From Sphingobacterium sp. CZ-2 (GTDB taxonomy: Bacteria; Bacteroidota; Bacteroidia; Sphingobacteriales; Sphingobacteriaceae): DNA of 64,000 nucleotides. The position numbers and the translations under genes are program-made. The stretch covers positions 1,674,001 to 1,738,000 of the forward strand of contig NZ_CP038159.1 in assembly GCF_004526235.1 (NCBI RefSeq). The letters run 5' to 3'. Shown piece by piece: positions 6,391 to 15,239 of this stretch. Under the pieces are notes generated by a model. That model searched no databases. It was not told where the DNA came from and worked only from the letters and a program-made list of their open reading frames with translations. Numbering within the stretch: position 1 is the stretch's first letter; the number at the start of each line of letters is the position of its first letter.

Positions 6391-9048
6391 ATGATAAAAT
6401 TTCGAAAACCTTTTTGGTTGATCGCTGCAGCCTTACTTGCATTCCAATCGGTACAGGCCCAGGAAGTCAGCCATCCGAAATCGCATTTTGGATTTAATAT
6501 CGGAGATGATTATCAACTAACGAACTATACCCAAACAGAAGCCTATTTCAAAAAACTGGCTCAGCAATCCAATCGGGTAAAGCTCCAGGTGATCGGTAAA
6601 ACCGAAGAAGGTAGAGACCAGATCATGCTCATCATCAGTTCCCCAGAGAACCTGAAGGAACTCGCGAAGTACCAGAAGATCGCTACAGATTTAGCGAAGG
6701 CAAAGATCTCGGAAGAAGCCGCTAAGCAATTAGCGAAAGAGGGAAAATCCGTGGTGTGGATTGATGGCGGACTACATTCCACCGAAGTGGTGGCTACCCA
6801 CCAGTTGATCCAAACGGCCTATCTCTTAGCATCTGCAAACGATGAAGAGACCAAAAGGATCTTGGATAATTCGATCATATTAATGACACATGCCAATCCC
6901 GATGGCCATGAACTGGTAGGCGATTGGTATATGCGCCATACTGACCCGCAGAAAAGAAGCACCAGTCTGATTCCTGTCCTCTATCAAAAATATGCTGGAC
7001 ATGATAACAATCGAGATTTCTTTATGCTCAACCTTAAGGAAAGCCAGAACATTGCACGGCAATTGTTCATCGATTGGAACCCACAGATCATGTACAACCA
7101 TCATCAAACTGCGCCTGCTGGAGCAGTGGTGGCTGGAGCACCCTATCGGGATCCTTTCAATTATGTATTCGATCCTTTGCTGATGTCGGGAATCGATGCC
7201 CTTGGGGCAGCCATGTCCTCCAGGCTGAACGCCGAAAATAAACCGGGATATACCGCAAAAGGTGGTTCCGTCTTTTCCACCTGGTATAATGGTGGTCTGC
7301 GAACAACCACCTATTTCCACAACATGATCGGTTTATTGACCGAAATCATCGGAAATCCCACACCTTATGAAATTCCATTGGTGTCCAAAAGGTTAATTCC
7401 ATCCAGTGATACCCAGAACCCTGTCATCCCACAGAAATGGCATTTCCAACAATCCATTGATTACTCCGTTTCGCTGAACTATGCGGTTATGGGCTATGCG
7501 GCTCGCTATAAGGATGAGGTGTTATATAACATCTATCGGATGGGTCGCAACTCGATTGAACGAGGATCCAAGGATTTCTGGCCATTATCACCGAGTAAAG
7601 TAGCATTGATTGATTCGGCCATGAAAGGGAGCAACATTTCCTCTACCAGAGAAATGACCCGTGGTTTCGAAAAAAGAAGTTTGGAGACCTTGTTCGGAAA
7701 TAAAAACCTGCGGGATCCAAGGGGATATATTCTTCCGTCCGACCAAAAGGACTTCAGTACGGCCAAAAAATTCCTGAATGCTTTAATCCAGAACGGCATC
7801 GAAGTTAAACAGGCAACGGCTGATTTTACCGTCAATGGCACATCCTACCCTGCCGGAAGTTATGTGATCAAAACCAATCAGGCTTTCCGTCCTCATATCC
7901 TGGACATGTTCGAACCACAGGACCACCCTGATGATTTCGAATACCCAGGAGGCCCTCCGATCCCACCTTACGATGCAGCAGGATGGACCTTGGCTTACCT
8001 GATGGATATTAAGTTCGATCGCATATTGGAAGATTTCAATGGTCCATTCCAGGACCTAATCCTCGGTGAGCAGATCTCCCTTTTGAACAGCAAAAAACCG
8101 GTTGGCAAATTCGTTAAATTGCCAGCGGAGATCAATGACAGCTATAAGATCGCCAACCAACAACTGAACAATAAAGGTAAGGTTTGGCGTGATCAGGTTT
8201 CAGGAGATTTCTATATCGAGAACAAAGGAAATATGGCCCTTACCTTTGATGCTGCAGGCGCCAATGCACTTCCAAAAAGTGTAAAACCATTAAAATCCCT
8301 TCGGATTGGTTTATGGGATACCTATGGAGGTTCTATGGCTTCGGGCTGGTTAAGGTTCAATCTGGAACAGCATCATTATAATTTCGAACTGGTCTTCCCT
8401 GCGGATATCGACAAGGGCAATCTGAATAGTAAGTTTGATGTCTTGATCTTCCCTGGCGGAGCGATCCCAAGATTTGGAACTTCCACAACAACTCGACCTG
8501 GGAATAGAGGAGAAATGGCGATGCCTGACCATATTCCGGCAGAGTATAAGAATCGTTGGGGCAGATTGAGCGCCGATAAATCCATCCCTGTCTTGCAGGA
8601 ATTTATGGAAAAAGGCGGCAAGGTAATCACGATAGGCAACAGTTCCGATCTTGCTGAACACCTTAAATTGGGCGTGGAAGATGCATTGGTCGATCAAAAC
8701 AAAGTGCCTTTGAAAAGAACGGAATTCTATACTCCAGGTTCTGTATTGACTGCCAAAGTAAATTCGGGTGTGCCGAGCACTTGGGGATATGGAGATCAGA
8801 TCGATCTTTATTATTCCAATGACAATCTGTATAAGATCACCAATAAGGATATTACACCGTTGATCTGGTTTGATAGTGAAAAGGTATTAAAATCAGGTTG
8901 GTCTTGGGGAGAAAAATACCTGAAGGATGGTGTTCTGGCCTTTGAAACGAATATTGGCAAAGGAAAATTGGTTTCCTTTGGTAATGACATCAACTTCAGG
9001 GCGCAAACACACGGGACTTTTAAATTCTTATTCAACCAATTGCAATAG
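6391..9048 (+). CDS. Secreted M14-family zinc carboxypeptidase with C-terminal glutamine-amidotransferase-like domain
   Basis: An 885-residue exported metallopeptidase. A Sec signal peptide is clear (IAAALLAFQSVQAQ). The M14 catalytic domain covers about residues 45-350. His129 and Glu132 (LHSTE) are the paired zinc ligands, His237 or His238 (YNHHQTA) the third, and Glu318 in LLTEIIGNP the likely catalytic base. From about residue 640 (LRIGLWDTYGGSMASG) a segment resembles a class-I glutamine amidotransferase/DJ-1 fold (VLIFPGGAIPRF), where a nucleophilic cysteine would normally be expected but is not obvious. It would trim extracellular peptides in the periplasm or outside the cell. The gene appears to be a single unit ending in a strong terminator. 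Confidence 0.88.
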   Translation: MIKFRKPFWLIAAALLAFQSVQAQEVSHPKSHFGFNIGDDYQLTNYTQTEAYFKKLAQQSNRVKLQVIGKTEEGRDQIMLIISSPENLKELAKYQKIATDLAKAKISEEAAKQLAKEGKSVVWIDGGLHSTEVVATHQLIQTAYLLASANDEETKRILDNSIILMTHANPDGHELVGDWYMRHTDPQKRSTSLIPVLYQKYAGHDNNRDFFMLNLKESQNIARQLFIDWNPQIMYNHHQTAPAGAVVAGAPYRDPFNYVFDPLLMSGIDALGAAMSSRLNAENKPGYTAKGGSVFSTWYNGGLRTTTYFHNMIGLLTEIIGNPTPYEIPLVSKRLIPSSDTQNPVIPQKWHFQQSIDYSVSLNYAVMGYAARYKDEVLYNIYRMGRNSIERGSKDFWPLSPSKVALIDSAMKGSNISSTREMTRGFEKRSLETLFGNKNLRDPRGYILPSDQKDFSTAKKFLNALIQNGIEVKQATADFTVNGTSYPAGSYVIKTNQAFRPHILDMFEPQDHPDDFEYPGGPPIPPYDAAGWTLAYLMDIKFDRILEDFNGPFQDLILGEQISLLNSKKPVGKFVKLPAEINDSYKIANQQLNNKGKVWRDQVSGDFYIENKGNMALTFDAAGANALPKSVKPLKSLRIGLWDTYGGSMASGWLRFNLEQHHYNFELVFPADIDKGNLNSKFDVLIFPGGAIPRFGTSTTTRPGNRGEMAMPDHIPAEYKNRWGRLSADKSIPVLQEFMEKGGKVITIGNSSDLAEHLKLGVEDALVDQNKVPLKRTEFYTPGSVLTAKVNSGVPSTWGYGDQIDLYYSNDNLYKITNKDITPLIWFDSEKVLKSGWSWGEKYLKDGVLAFETNIGKGKLVSFGNDINFRAQTHGTFKFLFNQLQ

Positions 9049-9068
9049 GTTTTTAATCCTTTAATGAT

Positions 9069-9105
9069 AAAAAGAGCTGCTATCTTAAAATTAGCAGCTC
9101 TTTTT
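9069..9105 (+). terminator. Rho-independent terminator of the M14 peptidase gene
   Basis: Inverted repeat AAAAGAGCTGCTA / TAGCAGCTCTTTTT with a 9-base loop and a T-run. Confidence 0.9.
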
Positions 9106-9494
9106 ATGAAAGATAATTTTCTTTTTTATTGATTGAGCTTAGAAGTTCAATAGGGAAGTTTTCATCTTCATACTTTTCTAATAAAATTCCTGTTTTAATT
9201 GGTTTTAATTTCATCCTTCTAAATTTTGCTTCCTTCTATTTTTATCATATTCATAGTAAAAGATAGAAATCAATTCCCAAATTGGGAAATTCAATTTTAA
9301 ATTTACATTCAAAACAAAGTATGGAAACTGAATTAAGACCGGTTTGGTTCTTCCTAAAACCAAGGTGAAAGCAATGTGAAAGTATGTAAAATGTATGTCA
9401 AGCATCCTAAACACCTACTTATACCTTGGTTTAAACCTACTTAAACCACGAACTTAAACCTATTTTATCCTATTTTAAGGGACTCAGGTCCTAA
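9106..9494. other. AT-rich intergenic region without a supported gene
   Basis: About 390 bp between convergent genes. The only structure is a short cluster of TTAAACC words (9431, 9441, 9454) near the 3' end of the next gene. A 67-codon minus-strand frame at 9211-9414 has no promoter, no family resemblance and a composition unlike the neighbours; I do not call it. Confidence 0.6.
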
Positions 9495-10742
9495 TCACTT
9501 GACAATTGATAATAAGGAATTTCTTCTATTATTGAATCGGTATCCCAGCCCTAACATCAGGTAATTAGGCTCATGAAAATCTTTGATGGAATAGCCAATA
9601 TGCAGAAATGCACTTTTGCTGACGCCTGTTTTCAGGGCAAAACTTTGGTAAGTACCCTTAAAATCCCCTTCACGATTAAGGAAATGTGTTCCCAATCCTA
9701 TACTCAGTGTAAATATCGGCATGATATAATCTGCTCTTGCTGACACTCCCGCTGCAATCTGTTCTTTCCAATAAGGCTTAAAGAATTGCTGTTCCGTTCC
9801 TACAATATAGTCTTTGGTATACACATTAGCACTACCATCATGGATCAGGTCCAGGGATGCTCCCGCTCGGACGCGATACCCAAAGTTGTACATGGGTGCA
9901 ATATATGCCCCCAAAACGGGGTAACGGTGTGGCGAAGCAATCTGATTACCTATGAAATAAACTCCTTTTCTACGCCAAGATCCAAAAGCCACCACATCAT
10001 AGCTCCAATGCCTTTCAAAGGCTGGGATTTGCTTCTTCATCCGCCATTTTTCCGCGTTCGGAAGTTTTTTCGAAAGATCATATTGTAAGCCTAACCGAAA
10101 GCTGCTGGTATTAAATCCGGAATTGGGATATTCCGTATTTCCATTGGAAAAATGGGTGAAATCAAAGCCCGTATTCAGAGCTAGGCGTTTCCCCAAATAC
10201 CAGCGCAGAAAAAGACCCGCATTGATATAGGCATTCTCCTTGGAACCAATAATTACGTTTTTTGGGTTTTCATGCGTATCGAAATATTTCCAACCCGTGG
10301 ATAGGCCAAAATTCCATTCATAATGCAGACCCAGTAATTGGTTTAACCGTAGGATCTCCGCATTCTGGAAAATATACCCCGCCATTGGATTCCCTAATTC
10401 CTTTCCATTTCCATAATTAAAATAAGCTAAGCCAATTCCCTGGCTGGTCTGGGGGAAAATACAATTCCCAAAGGAACCTTCAGGCAGACCAAATGCATAT
10501 TGCAGGTGAGCGGAAATCCCTTTTTCGGAGAGCGAGTAATCGTTGTCCATCCCTTTGTAAAAAGGTGCGGTAGGAATGACTTTTGCCGCCCGAAAATCGA
10601 CACTGATCAGGTTTTTGTAGCCCCCTTGCATAATGGTCTCCCTTTGAATTGGCTGTTGGATAAGACTATCCTGGGCAAATACAAATCCTTGGGAACAGAA
10701 AATAACAAACAAGTAAATTATCCGGTAGAATAATCGAGTCAT
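9495..10742 (-). CDS. PagL-like outer-membrane lipid A deacylase (acyloxyacyl hydrolase family)
   Basis: A 415-residue outer-membrane protein with a signal peptide (YLFVIFCSQGFVFAQ). Its core at residues about 190-215 carries THFSNGNTEYPNSGFN, the hallmark of PagL-type lipid A 3-O-deacylases, with His197 and Ser199 matching the catalytic His-x-Ser. The rest is alternating aromatic beta strands consistent with a barrel. It is longer than proteobacterial PagL (about 190 residues): a second set of strands follows residue 240. Removal of acyl chains from lipid A would remodel the outer membrane. The substrate is inferred from the family. The promoter at 10760-10788 serves this gene alone. Confidence 0.7.
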   Translation of the reverse strand: MTRLFYRIIYLFVIFCSQGFVFAQDSLIQQPIQRETIMQGGYKNLISVDFRAAKVIPTAPFYKGMDNDYSLSEKGISAHLQYAFGLPEGSFGNCIFPQTSQGIGLAYFNYGNGKELGNPMAGYIFQNAEILRLNQLLGLHYEWNFGLSTGWKYFDTHENPKNVIIGSKENAYINAGLFLRWYLGKRLALNTGFDFTHFSNGNTEYPNSGFNTSSFRLGLQYDLSKKLPNAEKWRMKKQIPAFERHWSYDVVAFGSWRRKGVYFIGNQIASPHRYPVLGAYIAPMYNFGYRVRAGASLDLIHDGSANVYTKDYIVGTEQQFFKPYWKEQIAAGVSARADYIMPIFTLSIGLGTHFLNREGDFKGTYQSFALKTGVSKSAFLHIGYSIKDFHEPNYLMLGLGYRFNNRRNSLLSIVK

Positions 10743-10759
10743 TTTAAATGGTTAACCAT

Positions 10760-10788
10760 CAAAAATAACCAAATAAATCCTAAAGCAA
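10760..10788 (-). promoter_or_regulatory. Promoter of the PagL-like gene (TTG, 18 bp, TATTTTTG)
   Basis: The -7 element (10760-10767) fits TAnnTTTG and a TTG lies 18 bp upstream at 10786-10788; the implied leader is about 12 bases. Confidence 0.65.
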
Positions 10789-10823
10789 GGTTAAAAATTC
10801 TTAAATATGGCGGCTAAATTCCG

Positions 10824-11822
10824 CTATTTTAGCGCAGCTTCGATCAATTCGCCGTAAAAAGCAGTTTCCGTTCTACCAGATGCCCTTACCTGTTGCGGAA
10901 TAAAGCTCTGCGGAGTCTGACCCGGAACCGTATTGATCTCAATAAAAAAGAATTTATCTGTTTCATTCTCCAGGAAAAAATCCACTCTTACCATCCCACT
11001 GCAGTTCAACCGGATATATATTTCCTTGATGATTTCATCAGCTCGGCTTTTCTGATCAGCATTCAGATCGGCTGGCGTAATCTCCTCGGTCAGTCCTGGG
11101 GTATATTTCGCCTCAAAATCAAAAAACTCGCGGGTGGTTCGGACTTCTGTAGCCGGCAACACCTGCAGTTCGCCTTGTGCATTGCGGTAAATGCCTTGGG
11201 AAAACTCACGCCCTACCACAAATTCTTCTACAAGAACCTGCTTTCCGGTATTCTCCGCATCATAAGCATTATCCAAGGCTTCTTGGAGCGCATCCCAGGA
11301 TTTCACTTTGCTCATCCCGATACTACTACCACCAGCATTCGGCTTCACAAATAAAGGCAGCACTAATTTTTCCTTAACGGTATTAAAAGCATCTGAACGA
11401 TGCGCTTCAAAAAGCAACACCGATTTTGCTACGTATAATTGGGGGATATCCTGGATGATCGCTTTGGTATAGCCTTTATTCATGGTCAAAGCAGAGGTCA
11501 ATGCGCTGCAGCTGGTATAAGGTAATCCGATCATATCGAAATAACCTTGTATCCTTCCATCCTCTCCGGGTGTACCGTGCAAGATGATAAATGCCACATC
11601 AAAATTGATCTTGCCGTTAATGTCCAAAGAAAAATCCTGTCTATCTATCTCATGCCTGTTTCCTTGATCATCGGTATAATACCAACCATCCAAATTAATG
11701 GCAATAGGATACACTTCATATTTTTCTTTATCCAATTGGGAGTACACAAAAGCGGAGCTTTTGAAGGAAACTTCGGCTTCTCCGGTATACCCACCCGTAA
11801 TTAAGGCTACTTTAGTTTTCAT
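10824..11822 (-). CDS. ddl: D-alanine--D-alanine ligase
   Basis: Joins two D-alanines with ATP for peptidoglycan stem-peptide assembly. Visible are the N-terminal VALITGGYTGEAEVS loop, the HGTPGEDGRIQGYFD motif, the ATP-grasp segments FVKPNAGGSSIGMSKV and VEEFVVGREFSQG, and the metal-binding EINTVPGQTPQSFIPQQ. Length is about 332 residues. Two in-frame ATGs (11831 and 11822) are possible; the -7 element at 11840-11847 would leave almost no leader for the first, so the second is given. It is divergent from a PASTA/MltG operon, so the spacer joins two cell-wall units. Confidence 0.95.
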   Translation of the reverse strand: MKTKVALITGGYTGEAEVSFKSSAFVYSQLDKEKYEVYPIAINLDGWYYTDDQGNRHEIDRQDFSLDINGKINFDVAFIILHGTPGEDGRIQGYFDMIGLPYTSCSALTSALTMNKGYTKAIIQDIPQLYVAKSVLLFEAHRSDAFNTVKEKLVLPLFVKPNAGGSSIGMSKVKSWDALQEALDNAYDAENTGKQVLVEEFVVGREFSQGIYRNAQGELQVLPATEVRTTREFFDFEAKYTPGLTEEITPADLNADQKSRADEIIKEIYIRLNCSGMVRVDFFLENETDKFFFIEINTVPGQTPQSFIPQQVRASGRTETAFYGELIEAALK

Positions 11823-11839
11823 ATTATTCATTGAAGAAA

Positions 11840-11847
11840 CAAATATA
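11840..11847 (-). promoter_or_regulatory. -7 element TATATTTG of ddl
   Basis: Exact TAnnTTTG on the minus strand, ending only 9-18 bases before the two candidate ddl starts, so the transcript is leaderless or nearly so. Confidence 0.55.
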
Positions 11848-11848
11848 A

Positions 11849-11879
11849 TTTGAGATACGAGGAAAAACGAATATTTTTG
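11849..11879 (+). promoter_or_regulatory. Promoter of the PASTA-mltG operon (TTTG, 19 bp, TATTTTTG)
   Basis: TTTG at 11849-11852, 19-bp spacer, TATTTTTG at 11872-11879: a near-ideal Bacteroidota promoter. Start near 11887 gives a leader of about 75 bases. Confidence 0.75.
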
Positions 11880-11961
11880 CCCTTATATTCTATCGATAAT
11901 TCGAAAATTCTAAAAAATGGAATTAATATTGATAGTGCAACACTAAAAAAGCAACAGATCG

Positions 11962-12759
11962 ATGTCGAAACTCTTTTTATACCTGAGGACAGCCACTTTC
12001 AGGAAAAACCTTATCGGGTCTATAATCTTCTTGATTGTCCTGTTCATCCTTATTTATTTTGGACTGAAAATTTACACCAAACATGGGGACTCCCAGGAGG
12101 TTCCAGTGCTGAAAGGCCTACATATCAATGAAGCCTTAAGTATCTTGGATAAGGCAGGCTTAGAATATGAAATAGACTCCATCTATCAGATGGATGCAAA
12201 ACCAGGCTTGGTCATCGATCAGGATCCTGATCCTAAATCGCATGTTAAAGGCGGTCGGACCATCTATCTGACGATCATTACACAATCTGCACCGGAAATT
12301 GCTTTCCCAGAAGTGATCGACAAGACCTATATCGAGGCTTCGGCTATCCTGAAAAACCATTCCTTGAAAATTGCGGACACTACCTATATCAATGATATTG
12401 CTAGAGATTTGGTATTGGATGTTAAATTTGCCGGACAGTCGTTACGTGCTGGAAGAATGGTTCCTAAGGGATCGAAGATCTCCTTGATTCTTGGAAATGG
12501 CCGTGGTGATAGTGAGGTAGAAATCCCTAACCTGGTCGGATTGCCTTTGATCGAAGCAAAATTTGCTTTGGCTGGCGTAGGGTTGGTACTGGGTTCTGTT
12601 AAATTCGCAGATGGATCCAACGACTCCCTGAATGCGATCATCGAAAGCCAAAGTCCAGACACCAGCGCAAGAATTATTTCCATCGGTTCAGCGATCCATG
12701 TGATCATGTCCAAACCAAAAGAAGTAGCACCCGAAACTCCAACCCCGCTAAACCCATAA
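11962..12759 (+). CDS. Membrane-anchored PASTA-domain protein (no kinase domain)
   Basis: A 265-residue protein with one N-terminal transmembrane helix (residues about 17-37) and three PASTA repeats outside the membrane (about 45-112, 113-184 and 188-250; each begins with a VPxLKG/FPEVIDKT/IPNLVGLP type motif and contains DPDP or QSP turns). PASTA domains bind muropeptides or unlinked peptidoglycan and usually sit on Ser/Thr kinases or class A penicillin-binding proteins. Here no catalytic domain is attached. It is the first gene of an operon with mltG (1-bp gap) and opposite ddl, which suggests a scaffold or sensor in cell-wall synthesis. Confidence 0.9.
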   Translation: MSKLFLYLRTATFRKNLIGSIIFLIVLFILIYFGLKIYTKHGDSQEVPVLKGLHINEALSILDKAGLEYEIDSIYQMDAKPGLVIDQDPDPKSHVKGGRTIYLTIITQSAPEIAFPEVIDKTYIEASAILKNHSLKIADTTYINDIARDLVLDVKFAGQSLRAGRMVPKGSKISLILGNGRGDSEVEIPNLVGLPLIEAKFALAGVGLVLGSVKFADGSNDSLNAIIESQSPDTSARIISIGSAIHVIMSKPKEVAPETPTPLNP

Positions 12760-12760
12760 C

Positions 12761-13804
12761 ATGGCAGAGAACAGAAAAAAATCGAGCCTTCCTTTATTTA
12801 TTGGAATTATCGTATTGATCATAGGATTAACCGCTGCAGGTTTTGCCTATTTCACTTTCATGGCACCATCCATCGCCACCGATGAGCCTTACTTTTATGT
12901 AAAGAGCAACGAGCCTTATGAGGAAGTGATGAAGCGGATAGAAAGTGAAGGGGTAGTCAGTAATCCGGCATTGTTTCAGTATGCGGCAAAATTTATGGAC
13001 CTGAAATCCGCAGGTATCAAAGCAGGTAAATACAAATTATCTAAAGACCTTTCCAACCGCAGATTCATTGGAAATCTTCGTGGGGGATATCAGGAAGCCG
13101 TTAAATTCAGGTTTCAGAACATCCGTTTAAAAGAAAATTTCGCAGGTTTATTGGGCAGAGAATTTGAAGCGGATTCCACCGCCTTCCTTCAGCTATTGAA
13201 CGATGAGCAATTGGCAACAAAATACGGTTTCACGAAAGATAACTTCTTCAGCATGTTCATTCCGAACACCTATGAAATCTACTGGAACACCGATCCTAAG
13301 GAGATCATCGATCGTTTTGCAAAGGAGTACACCAAATTCTGGAATGATGACCGTAAGGCCAAAGCAGCAGCATTGAACCTGACCACGCAAGAAGTTAGTG
13401 TGCTGGCTTCTATTGTTAAAGGAGAAGCGCTTCACGTGGATGAAATGCCAAAGATTGCAGGGCTATACCTTAATCGTTTGAAGAAAGGAATGTTATTGCA
13501 GGCCGATCCTACGGTAATCTTCGCAAACAACGACTTTACCATCCGTAGGGTGCTGAACAGACATTTAACCATTGATAATCCATACAACACTTACCGGTAT
13601 AAGGGATTGCCTCCAGGGCCAATCATGATGCCAAGTATCGCCTCTATTGATGGGGTATTGAACTACGACCATCATAACTATATCTATATGTGTGCGAAAG
13701 ATGATTTCTCCGGATACCATTTATTTGCAGAAACCGTTGCAGAACATTTGGTGAACGCACGGAAATTCCAAAAAGCATTGGACGAAAGAAATATCAAAAA
13801 ATAA
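12761..13804 (+). CDS. mltG: Endolytic murein transglycosylase MltG (YceG-like)
   Basis: A 347-residue inner-membrane lytic transglycosylase that cuts nascent glycan strands and sets their length. One transmembrane helix (residues about 12-32) precedes a LysM-like region and the YceG catalytic domain. The conserved ASIVKGEA motif places the catalytic glutamate at residue 222, equivalent to Glu218 of E. coli MltG, and YLNRLKKGMLLQADPTVIFA and YNTYRYKGLPPGPI are typical of the family. It begins 1 bp after the PASTA gene and is followed after 4 bp by a thioesterase gene. Confidence 0.93.
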   Translation: MAENRKKSSLPLFIGIIVLIIGLTAAGFAYFTFMAPSIATDEPYFYVKSNEPYEEVMKRIESEGVVSNPALFQYAAKFMDLKSAGIKAGKYKLSKDLSNRRFIGNLRGGYQEAVKFRFQNIRLKENFAGLLGREFEADSTAFLQLLNDEQLATKYGFTKDNFFSMFIPNTYEIYWNTDPKEIIDRFAKEYTKFWNDDRKAKAAALNLTTQEVSVLASIVKGEALHVDEMPKIAGLYLNRLKKGMLLQADPTVIFANNDFTIRRVLNRHLTIDNPYNTYRYKGLPPGPIMMPSIASIDGVLNYDHHNYIYMCAKDDFSGYHLFAETVAEHLVNARKFQKALDERNIKK

Positions 13805-13808
13805 GGTT

Positions 13809-14219
13809 ATGTTCTCTTACCAACATCAAATCCGGGTCAGGTATGCCGAAACGGATCAAATGGGTTATGTTTATTATGGCAACTATGCTTCCTATTACGA
13901 AGTGGCACGTACGGAGATGTTGCGTAGTACCGGTGTTTCCTATAAGGAGTTGGAGGACATGGGCGTCATGCTACCTGTTACAGACTTGAACAGCAAATAC
14001 TTAAAGGCCGCCAAGTATGATGATTTGATCACAATAAATATTTATATTAGGGAAAAACCAGGTATTCGGATTAAATTTGAATACGAGCTATTTAACGAAG
14101 CGGGCGAATTGCTGAACACCGGATTCACCCAATTGGTATTTGTTGATATGGAAAAAGGTAGACCCTGCAAACCACCACAGGTTTTCGTTGATAAAATGGC
14201 TCCATTTTTTGGAGGATAA
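13809..14219 (+). CDS. Acyl-CoA thioesterase, 4-hydroxybenzoyl-CoA thioesterase (YbgC) family
   Basis: A 136-residue hot-dog fold protein. The motif RYAETDQMGYVYYGNYASYYEVART carries the catalytic Asp16 of the YbgC/4HBT branch. It hydrolyses acyl-CoA or acyl-ACP thioesters; the substrate is not predictable. It is the third gene of the PASTA-mltG operon, and its stop codon overlaps the next start (TAATG), so the two are translationally coupled. Confidence 0.9.
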   Translation: MFSYQHQIRVRYAETDQMGYVYYGNYASYYEVARTEMLRSTGVSYKELEDMGVMLPVTDLNSKYLKAAKYDDLITINIYIREKPGIRIKFEYELFNEAGELLNTGFTQLVFVDMEKGRPCKPPQVFVDKMAPFFGG

Positions 14220-15190
14220 TGAAAAAAGTACACCAACAACTTCTTCGTGTAAGGCCGTATGACCGTTTGATAGAATGGTCTAAAGGGGCCACCCTACCTG
14301 GTTTTGGGAAGTTGCCACTTTACACTGTACTTGTATTTTTCTTCCAAGAAATAGCCCGGGAATCCATTCTGAACAAAGCTTCTTCCCTCGCCTATAACTT
14401 TATGTTGGCGGTATTTCCAGGGATTATCTTCCTGTTCACCTTGATTCCCTATATCCCGGTTGATAATTTTCAGGAACAATTGTTGGACCTGATCCAATTG
14501 GCTTTGCCGAACAATGCCTTTGAGGTCCTACAGACTACACTGATCGATATCATCAAAAGACAGAACAGTGGGTTATTGTCGGTGGTATTTGTATTGGTCA
14601 CTTTCTTCTCCACCAATGGGATGACTACCTTGATGATGACCTTCAATAAAGCTGCGCTTTCCAAAGAATCGAGGACCTGGCTACAACGACGGGTCATCGC
14701 TTTAGGTTTGGTTTTCGCTATCGTCCTTGCCCTGGTAGTTGGCATAGCGCTATATGCGGGTTCCAACTACTTCATCAACTACCTAAAAACACATATCGAT
14801 TACGACCTGAAATATTTTTGGGCCACCCTGATCAAGATCGCCCAGTGGCTGATTCTCTTCAGTATCTACTTTTTTACCGTCAGTTTAATCTATAAATTTG
14901 GACCATCCTCTACAAAAAAATGGAAACTTTTCACCCCGGGAGCTACCTTAGCTACCCTTTTGGCCATGCTTTCCTTCTCCCTTTTCACCTTCTACATCAA
15001 CAACTTTGGGGCCTATAACAAACTGTATGGATCAATCGGAACATTGATCGTAGTGATGATCTGGATGTATATTAACGCATTAATACTTATTATTGGCTTT
15101 GAATTGAATGCCAGTATTGCTTTATCAAAACAAAGTATTAAAATTGTAAAGCCAAGGGTATACAACTCTTTTAAACCAAACAATACTTAA
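14219..15190 (+). CDS. YihY/BrkB-family inner-membrane protein
   Basis: A 323-residue polytopic membrane protein with about six hydrophobic segments and the family motif NKASSLAYNFMLAVFPGIIFLF near the N-terminus and YGSIGTLIVVMIWMYINALILI near the C-terminus. The family was once called ribonuclease BN by mistake; its function is unresolved. It overlaps the thioesterase stop codon by one base and is the last gene of the operon. Confidence 0.9.
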   Translation: MKKVHQQLLRVRPYDRLIEWSKGATLPGFGKLPLYTVLVFFFQEIARESILNKASSLAYNFMLAVFPGIIFLFTLIPYIPVDNFQEQLLDLIQLALPNNAFEVLQTTLIDIIKRQNSGLLSVVFVLVTFFSTNGMTTLMMTFNKAALSKESRTWLQRRVIALGLVFAIVLALVVGIALYAGSNYFINYLKTHIDYDLKYFWATLIKIAQWLILFSIYFFTVSLIYKFGPSSTKKWKLFTPGATLATLLAMLSFSLFTFYINNFGAYNKLYGSIGTLIVVMIWMYINALILIIGFELNASIALSKQSIKIVKPRVYNSFKPNNT

Positions 15191-15198
15191 ATACCATC

Positions 15199-15231
15199 TT
15201 GTTAATTTATTTGGCTTTTTAATTAACTTTG
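15199..15231 (+). promoter_or_regulatory. Promoter of the hybrid histidine kinase (TTG, 22 bp, TAACTTTG)
   Basis: TAACTTTG at 15224-15231 matches TAnnTTTG; TTG at 15199-15201 is slightly far. The element covers the alternative GTG start and ends 8 bases before the ATG at 15240, so the mRNA would be essentially leaderless. Confidence 0.6.
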
Positions 15232-15239
15232 TGTCGAAT

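Noticed and set aside
9211..9414. 67-codon minus-strand frame in the 9106-9494 gap
   Set aside because: No promoter, no recognisable family, AT-rich composition of the spacer.
11850..12131. 93-codon plus-strand frame overlapping the PASTA gene start
   Set aside because: It starts upstream of the -7 element at 11872-11879 and is out of frame with the clearly supported PASTA protein.
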